This document shows, piece after piece, positions 17,151-26,786 of a stretch of DNA of 64,000 bases. How positions within the stretch are numbered: position 1 is the first letter of the stretch; every line of letters begins with the position of its first letter. Source of the DNA: Desulfofundulus australicus DSM 11792 (GTDB lineage Bacteria; Bacillota; Desulfotomaculia; Desulfotomaculales; Desulfovirgulaceae); the NCBI RefSeq assembly GCF_900129285.1, contig NZ_FQUW01000004.1, positions 62,001 through 126,000 on the forward strand. The letters run 5' to 3'. The position numbers and the translations under genes are program-made. The notes beneath the pieces were generated by a model, which saw only the letters and a list, made by a program, of their open reading frames with translations, made no database searches and had not been told where the DNA came from.

Positions 17151-17606
17151 TTAATCAGCCGGTAACATCTGTTCCTTATCTTCCTCTTCCAGCACAGCTC
17201 CGATTTCGCGGATAAAATCTTCAAAATCACCGAGTTCGTTTCGTGCCATTTCATATACCTTTTCGGCGGAAACTTCCTGATAACCATGGACAACACGGTT
17301 GCGAAAACCAATCATGGCTGAATAAACCGTCAATCTATCCCTGGTAATCAATCCTCCCTCAAAGAGTATGCGCATGGCATCCCTGGCGTCTCCCGGTGCG
17401 TGACCGAATTTTTTAGCTGCAATATGATAGGCTAAATCTATCATGGCTTCCACCGCCGTTTGCATTGAATATTTTAAACCTCTTACCAGCCAGGGATCCA
17501 TTAATATGTCCTCTTTTTTCTTGCTATTCAACAACTCATTGATGCTGGCCACCTGTTCCCGTATATAGCTGATTTTGGCCATTATCCGTTCTCGATCCAG
17601 ACCCAC
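17151..17606 (-). CDS. HEPN-domain toxin, second pair (HepT-like)
   Basis: A 151-residue helical HEPN protein with the R-x4-H motif at R102-H107 (RNRVVHGY) and Tyr109 as possible AMPylation site. It is only distantly similar to the HEPN protein at 15842. The GTG start at 17604-17606 has GGGGTGAT upstream and lies inside the 3' end of the MNT gene (71-base overlap), so the two are translationally coupled. Here the antitoxin gene comes first, the reverse of the plus-strand pair. Confidence 0.87.
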   Translation of the reverse strand: MGLDRERIMAKISYIREQVASINELLNSKKKEDILMDPWLVRGLKYSMQTAVEAMIDLAYHIAAKKFGHAPGDARDAMRILFEGGLITRDRLTVYSAMIGFRNRVVHGYQEVSAEKVYEMARNELGDFEDFIREIGAVLEEEDKEQMLPAD

Positions 17607-18036
17607 CGGCCATCACCCCGGCAAAAATTTCTTCCAGCGCCGCCCGGTACCGCGGGTACAAATCGGCATACCTTCTACTGACGTATTCCATTACATCGGT
17701 AATGCGCTCCATATTCCTGGCATAGATTAATTTCCCTTCTTTAATCACCCGAAAAGCAAAAAGCGGCTTCTCCGGGTTCACCAGAACAATATCATAGGGA
17801 TGCCCTTCATAAGGCGGAAGCAAAAGAGATATGGCTGCTTCCAGCTGGTCTGATTCGGCACTGTCCAGTATTATCCCCGGCTCCAATATCAGGCCCAGGT
17901 CAATGTCACTATCCGGCCGGCATGGCCCCAGGATGGAGCCAAACAGGTAAGCGCCGGCCACCTGGGGAAAATTTTGCAGTGCTGCCTTAACCTGCTCAAC
18001 CACCGGATCGAGATTGACCCGCATCAGTTCGTTCAC
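17536..18036 (-). CDS. MNT-type nucleotidyltransferase antitoxin, second pair
   Basis: The 166-residue protein has the minimal nucleotidyltransferase motif GS-x9-D-x-D (G33-S34, D44, D46). The C-terminal part differs from the other MNT protein in the island, so the two pairs probably have separate specificities. It is the first gene of the minus-strand pair, and palindromic operators at 18066-18083 and 18096-18110 precede it. Confidence 0.87.
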   Translation of the reverse strand: MNELMRVNLDPVVEQVKAALQNFPQVAGAYLFGSILGPCRPDSDIDLGLILEPGIILDSAESDQLEAAISLLLPPYEGHPYDIVLVNPEKPLFAFRVIKEGKLIYARNMERITDVMEYVSRRYADLYPRYRAALEEIFAGVMAGGSGSRTDNGQNQLYTGTGGQHQ

Positions 18037-18065
18037 TCTAACACCACCTCTACAGCGCCGGGACT

Positions 18066-18110
18066 ATCTATCTTATGATAGATGCAACCGGAAATATTTT
18101 ATCATAAAAT
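18066..18110 (-). promoter_or_regulatory. Two palindromes upstream of the second MNT/HEPN pair
   Basis: ATCTATC-TTAT-GATAGAT (18066-18083) and ATTTTAT-C-ATAAAAT (18096-18110) are both perfect inverted repeats, 30-75 bases before the MNT start codon. They are likely operators for autoregulation, which is inferred from position and symmetry. Confidence 0.5.
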
Positions 18111-18152
18111 AATGGAAATGACGCATGCTTTTCCAGCTTTATCCGTCGAAAC

Positions 18153-18256
18153 TTTACGCATTCCCTGCGGGATTTGTTGCTGTCACCGGAGCAGCCAGCC
18201 CGGGTGAGGAAGTGAACAGCCCGGCTGTTCCAGGCCGGCCGGGCTGTTGTTACGTT
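18153..18256 (+). repeat. Direct repeat, right copy (relic of a second mntA 3' end)
   Basis: It matches 16684-16786, including the mntA tail codons, stop region and terminator, but lacks the rest of mntA. It marks the far boundary of the duplicated or inserted segment. Confidence 0.75.
18215..18248. terminator. Bidirectional terminator-like hairpin before folK end
   Basis: AACAGCCCGG and CCGGGCTGTT form a 10-bp stem (18215-18224/18239-18248). It belongs to the right direct-repeat copy and may also end the folate operon transcript coming from the right. Confidence 0.55.
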
Positions 18257-18278
18257 AAAAGCAATTGACCCTTATTTT

Positions 18279-18758
18279 TTATAATTGTTCCACGACCTGT
18301 CGGTCAACGCCGGCCAGCAACTCCCTCACCCCGCCCCGGTCCGGGATGACCAGATCCGGCGCCAGGTCGGCCAGGGGCACCAGGACAAAGGCGCGCTCGT
18401 GCATGCGCGGGTGGGGAACCACGAGGGCGGGTTCATCAATGACCTGCCCGTTGTAAAGGAGCAGGTCCAGGTCAATCACCCGGGGGCCCCAGCGCACACC
18501 CCGCACCCTCCCCAGGCGGTTCTCCACTTCCAGGCAGGCGGCCAGCAATTCCCGGGGGGAGAGGGTGGTTTCCACTTCCGCTACGGTATTGACAAACCAG
18601 TCCTGATCCGTATAGCCCACCGGTTCGGTGCGGTAAAAGGGGGCCACCCGCAAAAGTTTAACCCCCGGCACCCGGCCCAGCAGTTCCAGGGCCACCTTCA
18701 AATTGGCTTTTTTCTCCCCCATGTTCGATCCCAGGCCGATATAGGCTACAACTTCCAT
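18279..18758 (-). CDS. folK: 2-amino-4-hydroxy-6-hydroxymethyldihydropteridine pyrophosphokinase
   Basis: FolK transfers pyrophosphate from ATP to 6-hydroxymethyl-7,8-dihydropterin in folate synthesis. The family signatures are AYIGLGSNMGEK at the N-terminus, FYRTEPVGY..QDWFVN near residue 42 and the ATP-binding RWGPRVIDLDLLLY with the two catalytic Asp residues. Length 159. It is the last gene of the operon DUF134-HD-folP-folB-folK. Confidence 0.96.
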   Translation of the reverse strand: MEVVAYIGLGSNMGEKKANLKVALELLGRVPGVKLLRVAPFYRTEPVGYTDQDWFVNTVAEVETTLSPRELLAACLEVENRLGRVRGVRWGPRVIDLDLLLYNGQVIDEPALVVPHPRMHERAFVLVPLADLAPDLVIPDRGGVRELLAGVDRQVVEQL

Positions 18759-18832
18759 CTCAAGCCCCCCTGTGAGGACATGCCAATATCGTCAGTTTGT
18801 AGAATGTGCTTGCGAAAACCTGCCTCCTGTCC

Positions 18833-19189
18833 TCAGCGCCGGCGGCGGATCTCCACGCCCATGTATGCAAAATGACCGGGTACCGGGGCGCCGGGTTTCT
18901 TTACCCGGACCAGCACCTCGCTTACCGGAAATTGTTCCAGGATGGCACCGGCCACCTTCTCCGCCACCGCCTCAATCAAACGGCAGGGGGCCCCGGTAAC
19001 CACTTCCTCCACCAGCCGGAAAACCCGGGCATAATTCACCGTCTGTTCCGGATCGTCGGTCCTGCCGGCGGGAGCCAGGTCCAGGGACAATTCCACATCG
19101 ATAATAAACCGCTGGCCCAGGTGCTGTTCCTGGGGTAAAACACCGTGAAAGGCGTAAAACTCCATGCCCTTTAAAATCAACCGATCCAC
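18833..19189 (-). CDS. folB: Dihydroneopterin aldolase
   Basis: FolB converts dihydroneopterin to hydroxymethyldihydropterin plus glycolaldehyde. The protein starts VDRLILKGMEFYAFHGVLPQEQ, containing the FyayHGvlpeE signature, and has the conserved catalytic Lys in VRVKKPGAP. The start is GTG at 19187-19189 (118 residues); a longer in-frame extension to 19246 has no family similarity. It lies between folP and folK. Confidence 0.94.
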   Translation of the reverse strand: MDRLILKGMEFYAFHGVLPQEQHLGQRFIIDVELSLDLAPAGRTDDPEQTVNYARVFRLVEEVVTGAPCRLIEAVAEKVAGAILEQFPVSEVLVRVKKPGAPVPGHFAYMGVEIRRRR

Positions 19190-19265
19190 TGGTTCTGCAC
19201 CCCAAATCCGTATAATCCATGTCTTAAAAAGAATTAAAGGCGGCAATTACAAGCAGCCGCCAGCT

Positions 19266-20480
19266 TTATTCTTCCCCGCAGGCACAGCGCGCGGGCTTCC
19301 GGCGCACCATGGCGTCGGTCATACGGGCCACCCGCACCATTTCCTTTACATCGTGCACCCGCACGATGTCCACCCCGGCGGCAATGCCAATGGCCACCGT
19401 GGCCGCCGTACCCTCCATCCGCTGGTCCGCGGGCAGGTTCAAAGTTTTACCGATCATCGACTTCCGGGAAGTCCCCAGCAGCACCGGCAGCCCCAGGCAG
19501 GCCAGTTCGGAAAGCCGGCTCATAACCTCCAGGTTCTGCTCCACGGTTTTGCCGAAGCCAATTCCGGGGTCGATAATGATTTTTTCGAGATTAATCCCCG
19601 CCTCCAGGGCCAGGGCGATGCTCTCCCGGAAGAAGCGGATGATGTCCCCCATCAAATCCCTGTACTCCGTACCTTCCTGGTTGTGCATGAAGATGACAGG
19701 GGCATCATAGCGGGCCACCACCGCCGCCATCTCCGGGTCAGCCCGCAGGGACCACTGGTCGTTGATGATGTGGGCGCCAATTTCCAGGGCCTCCCGGGCC
19801 ACTGCAGCCTTGGTGGTATCAACGGATATGGGTACGGGAATCTCCTGCACCAGCCTTTCCAGAACCGGTATCACCCGGCGCATTTCTTCTTCCACCGTTA
19901 CCGGCGTGTACCCCGGCCGGGTGGATTCCCCGCCCAGGTCGATAATATCGGCCCCATCTTCCACCATGCGGTGGGCATGCTCCAGCGCCCGCCCCGGGTC
20001 ATAGAACCTGCCGCCATCGGAAAAGGAATCGGGAGTTACGTTGAGGATGCCCATAACCAGGGTCCTTTCCCCCAGCACCAGTTCCCTTCCCCGGCAGTCC
20101 AGCCGCCTTACAGGACGGCCCTCCAGGTTCTGCAGGACGCGGCGTATTTCTTCCGCCAGGGCGGGAAGTCCGAAGGGCTGCATCTTGAGCTTGGCCAGCA
20201 GGGCATCAAACTGCTTCAGGGTGCCCATAAGCAGCACATCGGTTTTCTCCACCGCATGTTCCACCACCCCCCGGGCCACGGCCACCTCCCCGCCCCTGGC
20301 CAGCATCTCCTGCTTGAGTACATTGGCCTGGACGGGGGTCAGGCCGCTGATCTTCAAAACCCGGTGAACCGCCTTGGGGGCCATCAGCCGGCAACCAATC
20401 CTGTCCGCCCCCACCGCAGCTATTTCCTGCAGGGCCTGGGCGCGGTTCTTTACCTCGATATTCCATACCTGCACAGGCAC
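19266..20480 (-). CDS. folP: Dihydropteroate synthase with N-terminal extension
   Basis: FolP joins p-aminobenzoate to hydroxymethyldihydropterin diphosphate. The core from about residue 135 has MGILNVTPDSFSDGG, DLGGESTRPG and the Asp/Asn/Lys/Arg pterin and pABA site residues (DPGIGFGKT, GTSRKSMIG). The first ~130 residues are an extra domain absent from short bacterial enzymes but usual in clostridial relatives; its function is unknown. GTG start with AGGAGTG upstream. Confidence 0.95.
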   Translation of the reverse strand: MPVQVWNIEVKNRAQALQEIAAVGADRIGCRLMAPKAVHRVLKISGLTPVQANVLKQEMLARGGEVAVARGVVEHAVEKTDVLLMGTLKQFDALLAKLKMQPFGLPALAEEIRRVLQNLEGRPVRRLDCRGRELVLGERTLVMGILNVTPDSFSDGGRFYDPGRALEHAHRMVEDGADIIDLGGESTRPGYTPVTVEEEMRRVIPVLERLVQEIPVPISVDTTKAAVAREALEIGAHIINDQWSLRADPEMAAVVARYDAPVIFMHNQEGTEYRDLMGDIIRFFRESIALALEAGINLEKIIIDPGIGFGKTVEQNLEVMSRLSELACLGLPVLLGTSRKSMIGKTLNLPADQRMEGTAATVAIGIAAGVDIVRVHDVKEMVRVARMTDAMVRRKPARCACGEE

Positions 20481-20508
20481 ACTAAATCACTCCTGGATAC
20501 GCTCTTAG

Positions 20509-21042
20509 TCAATAAATCAATGTTTCCCGCAGCGTCTCCATCCGATCAGCCTTATAGCACTTCTCGCGGGCAGCGCAAAGGGCACAGGGGCGGGCCAGGT
20601 CATCGGCCCGGCATAAAAGGCGCCCCAGCATCCCTCCCCAGGGCTCCCCCCGCCGGTGGGCGGCGATGGCCCGGGTAATTACCTCTATTTCACGGGGCAA
20701 AAACCCCGCCCGTTCCAGAATTGGCCCGGCCAGGCGGGCACCCGCCGCGGCATGGTCTTCCCCGGTGTCGTACTGCTGCCAGCGGGCGATATCGTGCAAC
20801 AGCCCGGCAGCATAAACCACCTCTTTGGCCGCCTGGTGGCTGTCCAGGCGGTTTCTGCCAATAAACCCGGGGATAAGGTTGCCTTCTACCAGTAAAATAT
20901 AGCTTATCCGGGCCACATCCAGCATGTGCTGGAAATCGTGCCGGCAAAAGGGCCTGTCCTTTTCCCGGGCCGCATTCTGCTCCAGGTAGTACCGGTAATA
21001 GCTATCCCTGATAATCCGTCCCACCCGCTGCAAAGGATCCAC
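20509..21042 (-). CDS. HD-domain protein, putative metal-dependent phosphohydrolase
   Basis: The 177-residue protein has an HD-type metal site: His in RHDFQHMLDVARI, HD in AAGLLHDIARWQ and a later His in GEDHAAAGA. C-terminal Cys residues (CRADDLARPCALCAAREKC) form a possible small metal cluster. The substrate is not known. Position between folP and the DUF134 gene suggests cotranscription with folate genes. Start GTG at 21040-21042. Confidence 0.82.
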   Translation of the reverse strand: MDPLQRVGRIIRDSYYRYYLEQNAAREKDRPFCRHDFQHMLDVARISYILLVEGNLIPGFIGRNRLDSHQAAKEVVYAAGLLHDIARWQQYDTGEDHAAAGARLAGPILERAGFLPREIEVITRAIAAHRRGEPWGGMLGRLLCRADDLARPCALCAAREKCYKADRMETLRETLIY

Positions 21043-21063
21043 CCCGTTTATTTACGAGACAAG

Positions 21064-21549
21064 CTACTCATTTTCGGCCATTTTATCCAGCTTCCTGCAC
21101 TTTTCCCAGCGCTGGCAGCGGAACGGTGTTCCATCCTGGTTGATGCGGTAAAATTCGGTACTTCCGCAATTGGGACAGGTCATCTCCGAACCCCGGGGAC
21201 CCTGACCGCACGGCAGCTCCCACTGGTGGCCGCACTTTTCACAGAGAAAACGACGCATCACCAGCTGGAAGTTACCACCTTCCACCCGGATGGCCTTGCC
21301 GTTGACCAGCGCCTCGGCCACCTTGGCCCGGGCAGCGCTTAAAATGCGGTGATAGGTGGGGCGGGAAACTCCCATCCTCTCGGCGCAGGCCTCCTGCTCC
21401 AATCCCAGCAAATCCTTTAAACGTATGGCTTCCAGTTCTTCCACGGTGAGGCCCACTTCTTCCAGGTCCCGGAGAGGTACCCCCGCTGGCTTGAAGAAAG
21501 TCAGGCGGGGAATAAATTCTACCCTGCGACATTTCGGTGGTCTGGACAT
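21064..21549 (-). CDS. DUF134 helix-turn-helix protein with C-terminal zinc ribbon
   Basis: The protein begins [14 protein letters not shown], the hallmark of the UPF0251/DUF134 family, continues with a sigma-70 region-4-like HTH (about residues 40-85, [27 protein letters not shown]) and ends with a CxxC...CxxC zinc ribbon ([10 protein letters not shown]...TCPNCGS). It is probably a DNA-binding regulator; targets are unknown. ATG at 21547-21549 follows GGAGTG. It is the first gene after a consensus promoter, so it may regulate its own folate operon. Confidence 0.85.
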   Translation of the reverse strand: MSRPPKCRRVEFIPRLTFFKPAGVPLRDLEEVGLTVEELEAIRLKDLLGLEQEACAERMGVSRPTYHRILSAARAKVAEALVNGKAIRVEGGNFQLVMRRFLCEKCGHQWELPCGQGPRGSEMTCPNCGSTEFYRINQDGTPFRCQRWEKCRKLDKMAENE

Positions 21550-21661
21550 TGGCAACACTCCTAACTGCTGGTATTTTTCTTGCGATTACCAGTTGTTTTT
21601 GGAATTTATTTGGAGATTTTCCAGGCCCCCGCATGACAGCTAAAAAACGGCCATTGACATA

Positions 21662-21690
21662 ATTATAGCGGCAACCTGAACAAGTGTCAA
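21662..21690 (-). promoter_or_regulatory. Consensus sigma-A promoter of the DUF134-folate operon
   Basis: On the minus strand TTGACA (21685-21690) and TATAAT (21662-21667) are separated by exactly 17 bases: a perfect consensus. The predicted start near 21655 gives a ~105-base leader before the DUF134 gene. Confidence 0.85.
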
Positions 21691-21734
21691 TTTAATAACC
21701 AGATAATTCGCATTTTCCCGCCCCTGTTTTGAAC

Positions 21735-21761
21735 AAAAAAGCACCCCGGGTAAACCGGGGT
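21735..21761 (-). terminator. Intrinsic terminator of fhs
   Basis: ACCCCGG and CCGGGGT form a stem with a GTAAA-type loop, followed on the minus strand by GCTTTTTTG. It lies 23 bases past the fhs stop codon. Confidence 0.88.
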
Positions 21762-21783
21762 ACCCCTACGGAAGTTTCTTCCC

Positions 21784-23544
21784 TTAGAAGAGACCGATAA
21801 CTTTGCCTGTATTTACATCCACGTCTATTCTCCGGAAAGCGGGGTCGGAGCTGGTACCGGGCATCAGGCTGATGGTACCGGTCATCGGGCAGAGGAACTT
21901 GGCCCCGGCAAAGATTAACACGTCGCGCACCGGCAGAACCCAGCCCCTGGGCACGCCCTTGAGGTTCGGGTCGTGGCTCAAGCTCAGGTGTGTCTTGACC
22001 ATCATGGTGGCAAAGTCGCGGTAGGCGGGATTTTCTTCGATCATTCTGGCCTTGGCTTCCGCTTCCGGCGTCCAGACCACGCCGTCCGCTCCGTAGACTT
22101 CCCTGGCGATAACCTCCACCCTCTGCCGCAGCGGCATTTCCAGCGGGTAGAGGAACTTGAAGTCCACGGGGTCATTGCAGGCATCGATGACCGCATCGGC
22201 CAGCTCCAGAGCACCTTCGCCGCCCTTGAGCCAGTGCTCGGATACCGCGCAGCGGGCGCCGGCTTCTTCCACCAGGCGGCGGACCAGCTTGATCTCGTCG
22301 GGGGTATCGGTGTAGAAGGAGTTGATACAGACCACAGGATTGATGCCGGCCTTCTTGACAATGCCGATGTGGTGGATCAGGTTCTCGATGCCTTTCTCCA
22401 GCAGGGCCAGGTTTTCCCTGGTGTACTCGTCGGGAAGCGGCCGGCCGGGCACAACCTTCGGTCCACCGCCGTGCATCTTCAGGGCACGGATGGTGGCCAC
22501 AATCACGGAAACGTTGGGTACCAGGCCGCTCATGCGGCACTTGACGTTCCAGAATTTTTCAAAGCCGATGTCGGCACCAAAGCCGCTCTCGGTGATGTGA
22601 TAGTCAAACATCTTCAGACCGATCCGGTCGGCAATGATGGAAGACTGGCCTATGGCGATATTGGCAAACGGACCGGCATGGACCAGCACGGGCTGGTATT
22701 CCACCGTGGAAATCAGGGTGGGGTTAATGGTGTTGCGCATGAAGGCGGTCATGGCACCGGCCACTTCCAGGTCACTGGTGGTAACCGGGTTGCCCTTCAT
22801 ATCGAAGGCCACGATGATCTTGCCAATGCGTTCCCGCAGATCCTTCAGGTCGTTGGCCACCGCCAGGATAGCCATAAGCTCGGAACTGACGGCAATCTGG
22901 AACTTGGACTGCATCATGTAGCCGTCCATCCGGCCGCCGATGCCGATGATGATGTTGCGCAGCGCCTGGGCGCAGAAGTCGATGGTCCAGCCCATTTCCA
23001 CCCGGGTGGGGTCGATATTCAGCCGGCGGAGGTTCCGCTTGGCCAGCTCGGCGTCATCGTAGTTGCGCTCGTGCTGCATGCGGGAGGTCAGGGCTACCAT
23101 GGCCAGGTTGTGGGCGTTCATGATGTCGTTGAGGTCCCCCGTCAGACCCAGGGAAAACTCGGTCATGGGGATGGCCAGGGCATTACCGCCACCGGCTGCC
23201 GTACCCTTAATATTGAAGGTGGGGCCGCCCGACGGCTGGCGGATAGCACAGCCCACGTTTTTGCCCCTCTTGCCCAGGCCTTCAACCAGGCCGATGGTGG
23301 TGGTAGTCTTACCTTCTCCCAGCGGGGTGGGAGTAATAGCCGTAACGTTGATGTACTTGCCGTTCGGCCTGTCCTTTAAGCGCTCAATGATCTTCATGAA
23401 GTCAAGCTTGCAGATCCTGCCGTAGGGAATGACCTCATCCTTCTCCAGGCCGAGTCTTTCGCGCCACTCTTCAGGAGTGGGCATATTCTTTTCCGCTTCT
23501 TCGGCAATCTGCCAGTCAGCCATCTTGGTGGCATCGTAAGGCAT
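21784..23544 (-). CDS. fhs: Formate-tetrahydrofolate ligase
   Basis: This enzyme activates formate to 10-formyl-THF with ATP, the second step of the methyl branch of the Wood-Ljungdahl pathway. The P-loop [16 protein letters not shown] is near residue 70, and signatures such as [19 protein letters not shown] follow. The 586-residue length is about 25 longer than the usual ~560, with extra N-terminal residues. It stands alone, with its own terminator. Together with cooS and cooT it supports CO2/CO metabolism. Confidence 0.97.
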   Translation of the reverse strand: MPYDATKMADWQIAEEAEKNMPTPEEWRERLGLEKDEVIPYGRICKLDFMKIIERLKDRPNGKYINVTAITPTPLGEGKTTTTIGLVEGLGKRGKNVGCAIRQPSGGPTFNIKGTAAGGGNALAIPMTEFSLGLTGDLNDIMNAHNLAMVALTSRMQHERNYDDAELAKRNLRRLNIDPTRVEMGWTIDFCAQALRNIIIGIGGRMDGYMMQSKFQIAVSSELMAILAVANDLKDLRERIGKIIVAFDMKGNPVTTSDLEVAGAMTAFMRNTINPTLISTVEYQPVLVHAGPFANIAIGQSSIIADRIGLKMFDYHITESGFGADIGFEKFWNVKCRMSGLVPNVSVIVATIRALKMHGGGPKVVPGRPLPDEYTRENLALLEKGIENLIHHIGIVKKAGINPVVCINSFYTDTPDEIKLVRRLVEEAGARCAVSEHWLKGGEGALELADAVIDACNDPVDFKFLYPLEMPLRQRVEVIAREVYGADGVVWTPEAEAKARMIEENPAYRDFATMMVKTHLSLSHDPNLKGVPRGWVLPVRDVLIFAGAKFLCPMTGTISLMPGTSSDPAFRRIDVDVNTGKVIGLF

Positions 23545-23713
23545 AAATTTTCTCTCCTTTCCGCTTGGTTGAAAATAATTAATTTAAATTTTATTTATAA
23601 CCCTCTAACGCTACCGCTGCCCCGAAATACTCTCCTTCCCCCCCTCTTCCTTATCTTAAAGTAAGCTACATAAAACGACATCCCGGCAGAAACCGGAATA
23701 TCTATTGCTGGAC

Positions 23714-24118
23714 TCAGGAGGTAGATTTCAACTTCGCTGCAGCCCGGGAAAGGAAACGCTCCCCGTCAACAATAAAGCGCTCATGGGTACCGCGGCCGAT
23801 CAACTCCTGCTCATCGCGGGCTTCCACCTTGAACACAAGGCGCCTGCCGTCAATTTCCACCAGTTCTGAGGTGGCAACAACTTCCATTCCCACAGGAGTG
23901 GCGGCCAGGTGCTCCACATCCACCCGGATACCAACAGTGACCTGCCCCGGTTCCAGAAGCGGGTCCACCGAAGAAAGGGCCGCTTTTTCCATCAGGCCGA
24001 TCATCGCGGGGGTGGCAAAAACCCTTGCTCCCCCACTGCCGTAAGCCAGGGCAGTATTATCTTCCGTGACCCGCGTAGAGGCTTCACCCCGCAGGCCAAT
24101 TTTAAGTTCTCCCGCCAA
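23714..24118 (-). CDS. Hotdog-fold thioesterase (fluoroacetyl-CoA thioesterase-like)
   Basis: The 134-residue single hotdog domain has the pattern of the FlK-like family: YGSGGARVFATPAMIGLMEKAAL, followed by VGIRVDVEHLAATPVGMEV and an RGTHERFIVD end. It probably hydrolyses small acyl-CoA thioesters; the natural substrate is unknown. The start is TTG at 24116-24118 with GGGGTGAG upstream. It is located between ndk and fhs. Confidence 0.85.
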   Translation of the reverse strand: MAGELKIGLRGEASTRVTEDNTALAYGSGGARVFATPAMIGLMEKAALSSVDPLLEPGQVTVGIRVDVEHLAATPVGMEVVATSELVEIDGRRLVFKVEARDEQELIGRGTHERFIVDGERFLSRAAAKLKSTS

Positions 24119-24246
24119 TCCATCTCACCCCTTGCTATTCTTTACAAGTTCGTCATTTTATCAGAGAATTCCTTCTTCAAATAATTTTTTTATTATGTTC
24201 ATTAAAAATTCAGGTTTAAAAAAGAGTGGCCTGCTGCGCCACTCTC

Positions 24247-24696
24247 CTATTCATAAATCCAGCGGTCCACGTCTCTCTGGTAATCCACCAGTTCTTCCGG
24301 TGCAAAAAACAGGCCGATCTCCCGGGCAGCACTGGCCGGCGAATCGGAACCGTGAACCACGTTGCGGCCGATATCCATCCCGTAAGTGGCACGGATAGTT
24401 CCCGGAGCAGCCTTCAAGGGGTTGGTGGCCCCCATCATTTCCCGGACCGTCGTCACCGCATCCTTTCCCTCCAGAACCATGGCTACCACCGGTCCCGACG
24501 TTATGTAATCCACCAGTGAGCCGAAAAATGGCTTGTCCCTGTGTTCTCCATAATGCTTTTCAGCCAGCTCCCGCGGGATGCGCATCATTTTCAAGCCGAC
24601 TATTTTCAACCCCTTCTTCTCAAAACAGGCAATAATGTTCCCCACCAGGTTTCGCTGAACCCCGTCGGGTTTAATCATCACAAAGGTCCGTTCCAT
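24247..24696 (-). CDS. ndk: Nucleoside diphosphate kinase
   Basis: Ndk balances nucleoside triphosphate pools through a phosphohistidine. The protein starts [19 protein letters not shown]; the active-site His is in RNVVHGSDS near residue 116. The length of 149 residues is standard. ATG at 24694-24696 has AGGAGGAG upstream; the longer frame to 24762 has no support. A large palindromic structure lies between it and the ftsH stop. Confidence 0.96.
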   Translation of the reverse strand: MERTFVMIKPDGVQRNLVGNIIACFEKKGLKIVGLKMMRIPRELAEKHYGEHRDKPFFGSLVDYITSGPVVAMVLEGKDAVTTVREMMGATNPLKAAPGTIRATYGMDIGRNVVHGSDSPASAAREIGLFFAPEELVDYQRDVDRWIYE

Positions 24697-24748
24697 ACCA
24701 CGACTCCTCCTGTATATAATTACCGGAGCACTGAAACGCAAATATTCA

Positions 24749-24860
24749 ACGTAAATATTCAATGAAACCCGGTTGGATGCAGCGCTGTCCTCGCTTACCC
24801 CAATGCTTCGCGCCGACAGCGCCGCATCCCTGTCATGACGGCTTCCCTGAATATTTACGT
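24749..24860 (-). repeat. Long interrupted palindrome between ftsH and ndk
   Basis: Two arm sets pair: ACGTAAATATTCA (24749-24761) with TGAATATTTACGT (24848-24860), exact over 13 bases, and GGATGCAGCGCTGTC (24775-24789) with GACAGCGCCGCATCC (24815-24829), one mismatch. The RNA would fold into a 112-base two-tier hairpin. There is no T tract, so it is not a simple terminator; a processing or stability element between the two genes is possible. Confidence 0.7.
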
Positions 24861-24877
24861 GAAACAGACCCCGGCAT

Positions 24878-26707
24878 CTAATTTTTGGCGCTGTGCTCTT
24901 CTTCCCCGGCCTGTTTCATCAGGGCGGCAAATTCCTCCGCTTCCAGGGTTTCCTTTTCAAAAAGTGTCTTGGCCACCAGGTGCAGCGTATCTATATGCTT
25001 TTCCAGAAGCTCTTTGGCCCGGTTGTAACAGCTCTCAATCATGCGCCGCACTTCCTTATCAATGGCCGCGGCCACCTCTTCGCCATAGTTCCGGTCCCGG
25101 GCCAGATCCCGTCCCAAAAAGACTGTCTCCTGCTTGCGCCCCAGGGTCATGGGGCCGATCTCTTCGCTCATGCCGTACTCCATGACCATGCGCCGGACTA
25201 TCTCGGTGGCCCGCTCCAGGTCGTTCTGCGCACCGGTGCTGACTTCCTTCAAAACCAGGGCTTCAGCCACCCGGCCGGCCAGCAGCATGGTCACCTGGTC
25301 CAGGAGCATGGAACGGGTCATGTAATAGCGATCTTCCTTGGGCAGGAGCAGGGTGTAGCCCCCGGCCCTGCCCCGGGGAATAATGGAAACCTTGTGCACC
25401 GGATCGGTATTGGGAAGGAGATACCCCACCACGGCATGGCCGGCTTCGTGGTAGGAAACCAGCTTCTTTTCCTGCTCGCTGATAACCTTGGATTTTTTCT
25501 CCGGGCCGGCAATAACCCTTTCAATGGAATCCTCCAGTTCCTGCATGGAGATCTGGGTTTTATTGTTGCGGGCGGCCAGGAGAGCGGCTTCATTTACCAG
25601 GTTGGCCAGATCGGCACCGGTAAAGCCCGGTGTGCGCCGGGCCAGCACATCCAGGTCCACATCGGGAGCCAGGGGCTTGCCCCGCACATGCACCTTGAGA
25701 ATTTCCTTGCGTCCCACCACATCGGGGATATCCACCACCACCTGCCGGTCAAACCGGCCGGGCCTTAACAGGGCGGGGTCCAGGATATCCGGGCGGTTGG
25801 TGGCGGCAATGATGATGATCCCCTCGTTGGGGCTGAAGCCATCCATTTCAACCAGCAGCTGGTTCAGGGTTTGCTCCCGCTCGTCATGACCGCCACCCAG
25901 GCCCGCACCCCGCTGCCGGCCCACGGCATCAATCTCGTCAATGAAGACAATGCAGGGAGCATTTTTCTTGGCCTGGTCGAAAAGGTCCCGCACCCGGGAG
26001 GCGCCGACGCCCACAAACATTTCCACAAAATCAGAGCCGCTAATGCTAAAAAAGGGTACCCCCGCTTCTCCGGCCACTGCCCGGGCCAGAAGGGTCTTAC
26101 CCGTTCCGGGGGGCCCGTAGAGAAGCACCCCTTTGGGAATGCGGGCTCCCAGTTCGGCAAACTTTTTCGGGTTTTTCAGGAACTCCACTATTTCCTGCAA
26201 TTCTTCCTTAACTTCATCGGCACCCGCCACATCGGCAAAGGTAACCCGCTTCTTATCATCGGTATGCAGGCGGGCCCGGCTCTTACCAAAGGACATCACC
26301 CGGTTGCCCCCACCCTGGGTTTGCTGCATCATAAAGAAGAACAGCAAAACGAAAATCAGGATGGGCAAAAGGCTGCTCAGAATGTTGGCCCACCAGCCCG
26401 GGGAAGGAGGCTCCTGAATTTTAACTTCCACGCCCTTATCGAGCAAAATGGTAGTTATTTGAGCATCATTTTTTAACCCCGTAACCTGGAACCTGGTACC
26501 GTTTTTTGTTGTTCCGGCAATCAGGTTTGTATGCTCCCTGGACTGGATGGTTACTTCTTGAACCTGGCCCTGATTTACTGCCTGGATGAACCTGTTATAG
26601 TTCCACTCTTCCATTCCCGTAGTGGGCGGCTGGGTATATTTAATCAGGACTATAATAACCAGCACAATTAAAATATATATGCTTAAATTTTTCAGGACCC
26701 TGTTCAA
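24878..26707 (-). CDS. ftsH: ATP-dependent zinc metalloprotease FtsH
   Basis: A membrane AAA+ protease for quality control. Two N-terminal transmembrane helices flank an extracytoplasmic domain (about residues 30-105); the AAA module has GPPGTGKT and the SRH, and the protease has HEAGH with a downstream Asp ligand. The start is TTG at 26705-26707 ([15 protein letters not shown]) with AGGAG eight bases before it, giving 609 residues; the open frame extends further upstream without similarity. It is located between tilS and ndk as in other clostridia. Confidence 0.97.
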   Translation of the reverse strand: MNRVLKNLSIYILIVLVIIVLIKYTQPPTTGMEEWNYNRFIQAVNQGQVQEVTIQSREHTNLIAGTTKNGTRFQVTGLKNDAQITTILLDKGVEVKIQEPPSPGWWANILSSLLPILIFVLLFFFMMQQTQGGGNRVMSFGKSRARLHTDDKKRVTFADVAGADEVKEELQEIVEFLKNPKKFAELGARIPKGVLLYGPPGTGKTLLARAVAGEAGVPFFSISGSDFVEMFVGVGASRVRDLFDQAKKNAPCIVFIDEIDAVGRQRGAGLGGGHDEREQTLNQLLVEMDGFSPNEGIIIIAATNRPDILDPALLRPGRFDRQVVVDIPDVVGRKEILKVHVRGKPLAPDVDLDVLARRTPGFTGADLANLVNEAALLAARNNKTQISMQELEDSIERVIAGPEKKSKVISEQEKKLVSYHEAGHAVVGYLLPNTDPVHKVSIIPRGRAGGYTLLLPKEDRYYMTRSMLLDQVTMLLAGRVAEALVLKEVSTGAQNDLERATEIVRRMVMEYGMSEEIGPMTLGRKQETVFLGRDLARDRNYGEEVAAAIDKEVRRMIESCYNRAKELLEKHIDTLHLVAKTLFEKETLEAEEFAALMKQAGEEEHSAKN

Positions 26708-26786
26708 CAAATCCACTCCTCTCAGCAAAACCGCTCCATTTAACCATAAGCTTAATTTAACATATTTTCGACCCTGTTTCAATTTT

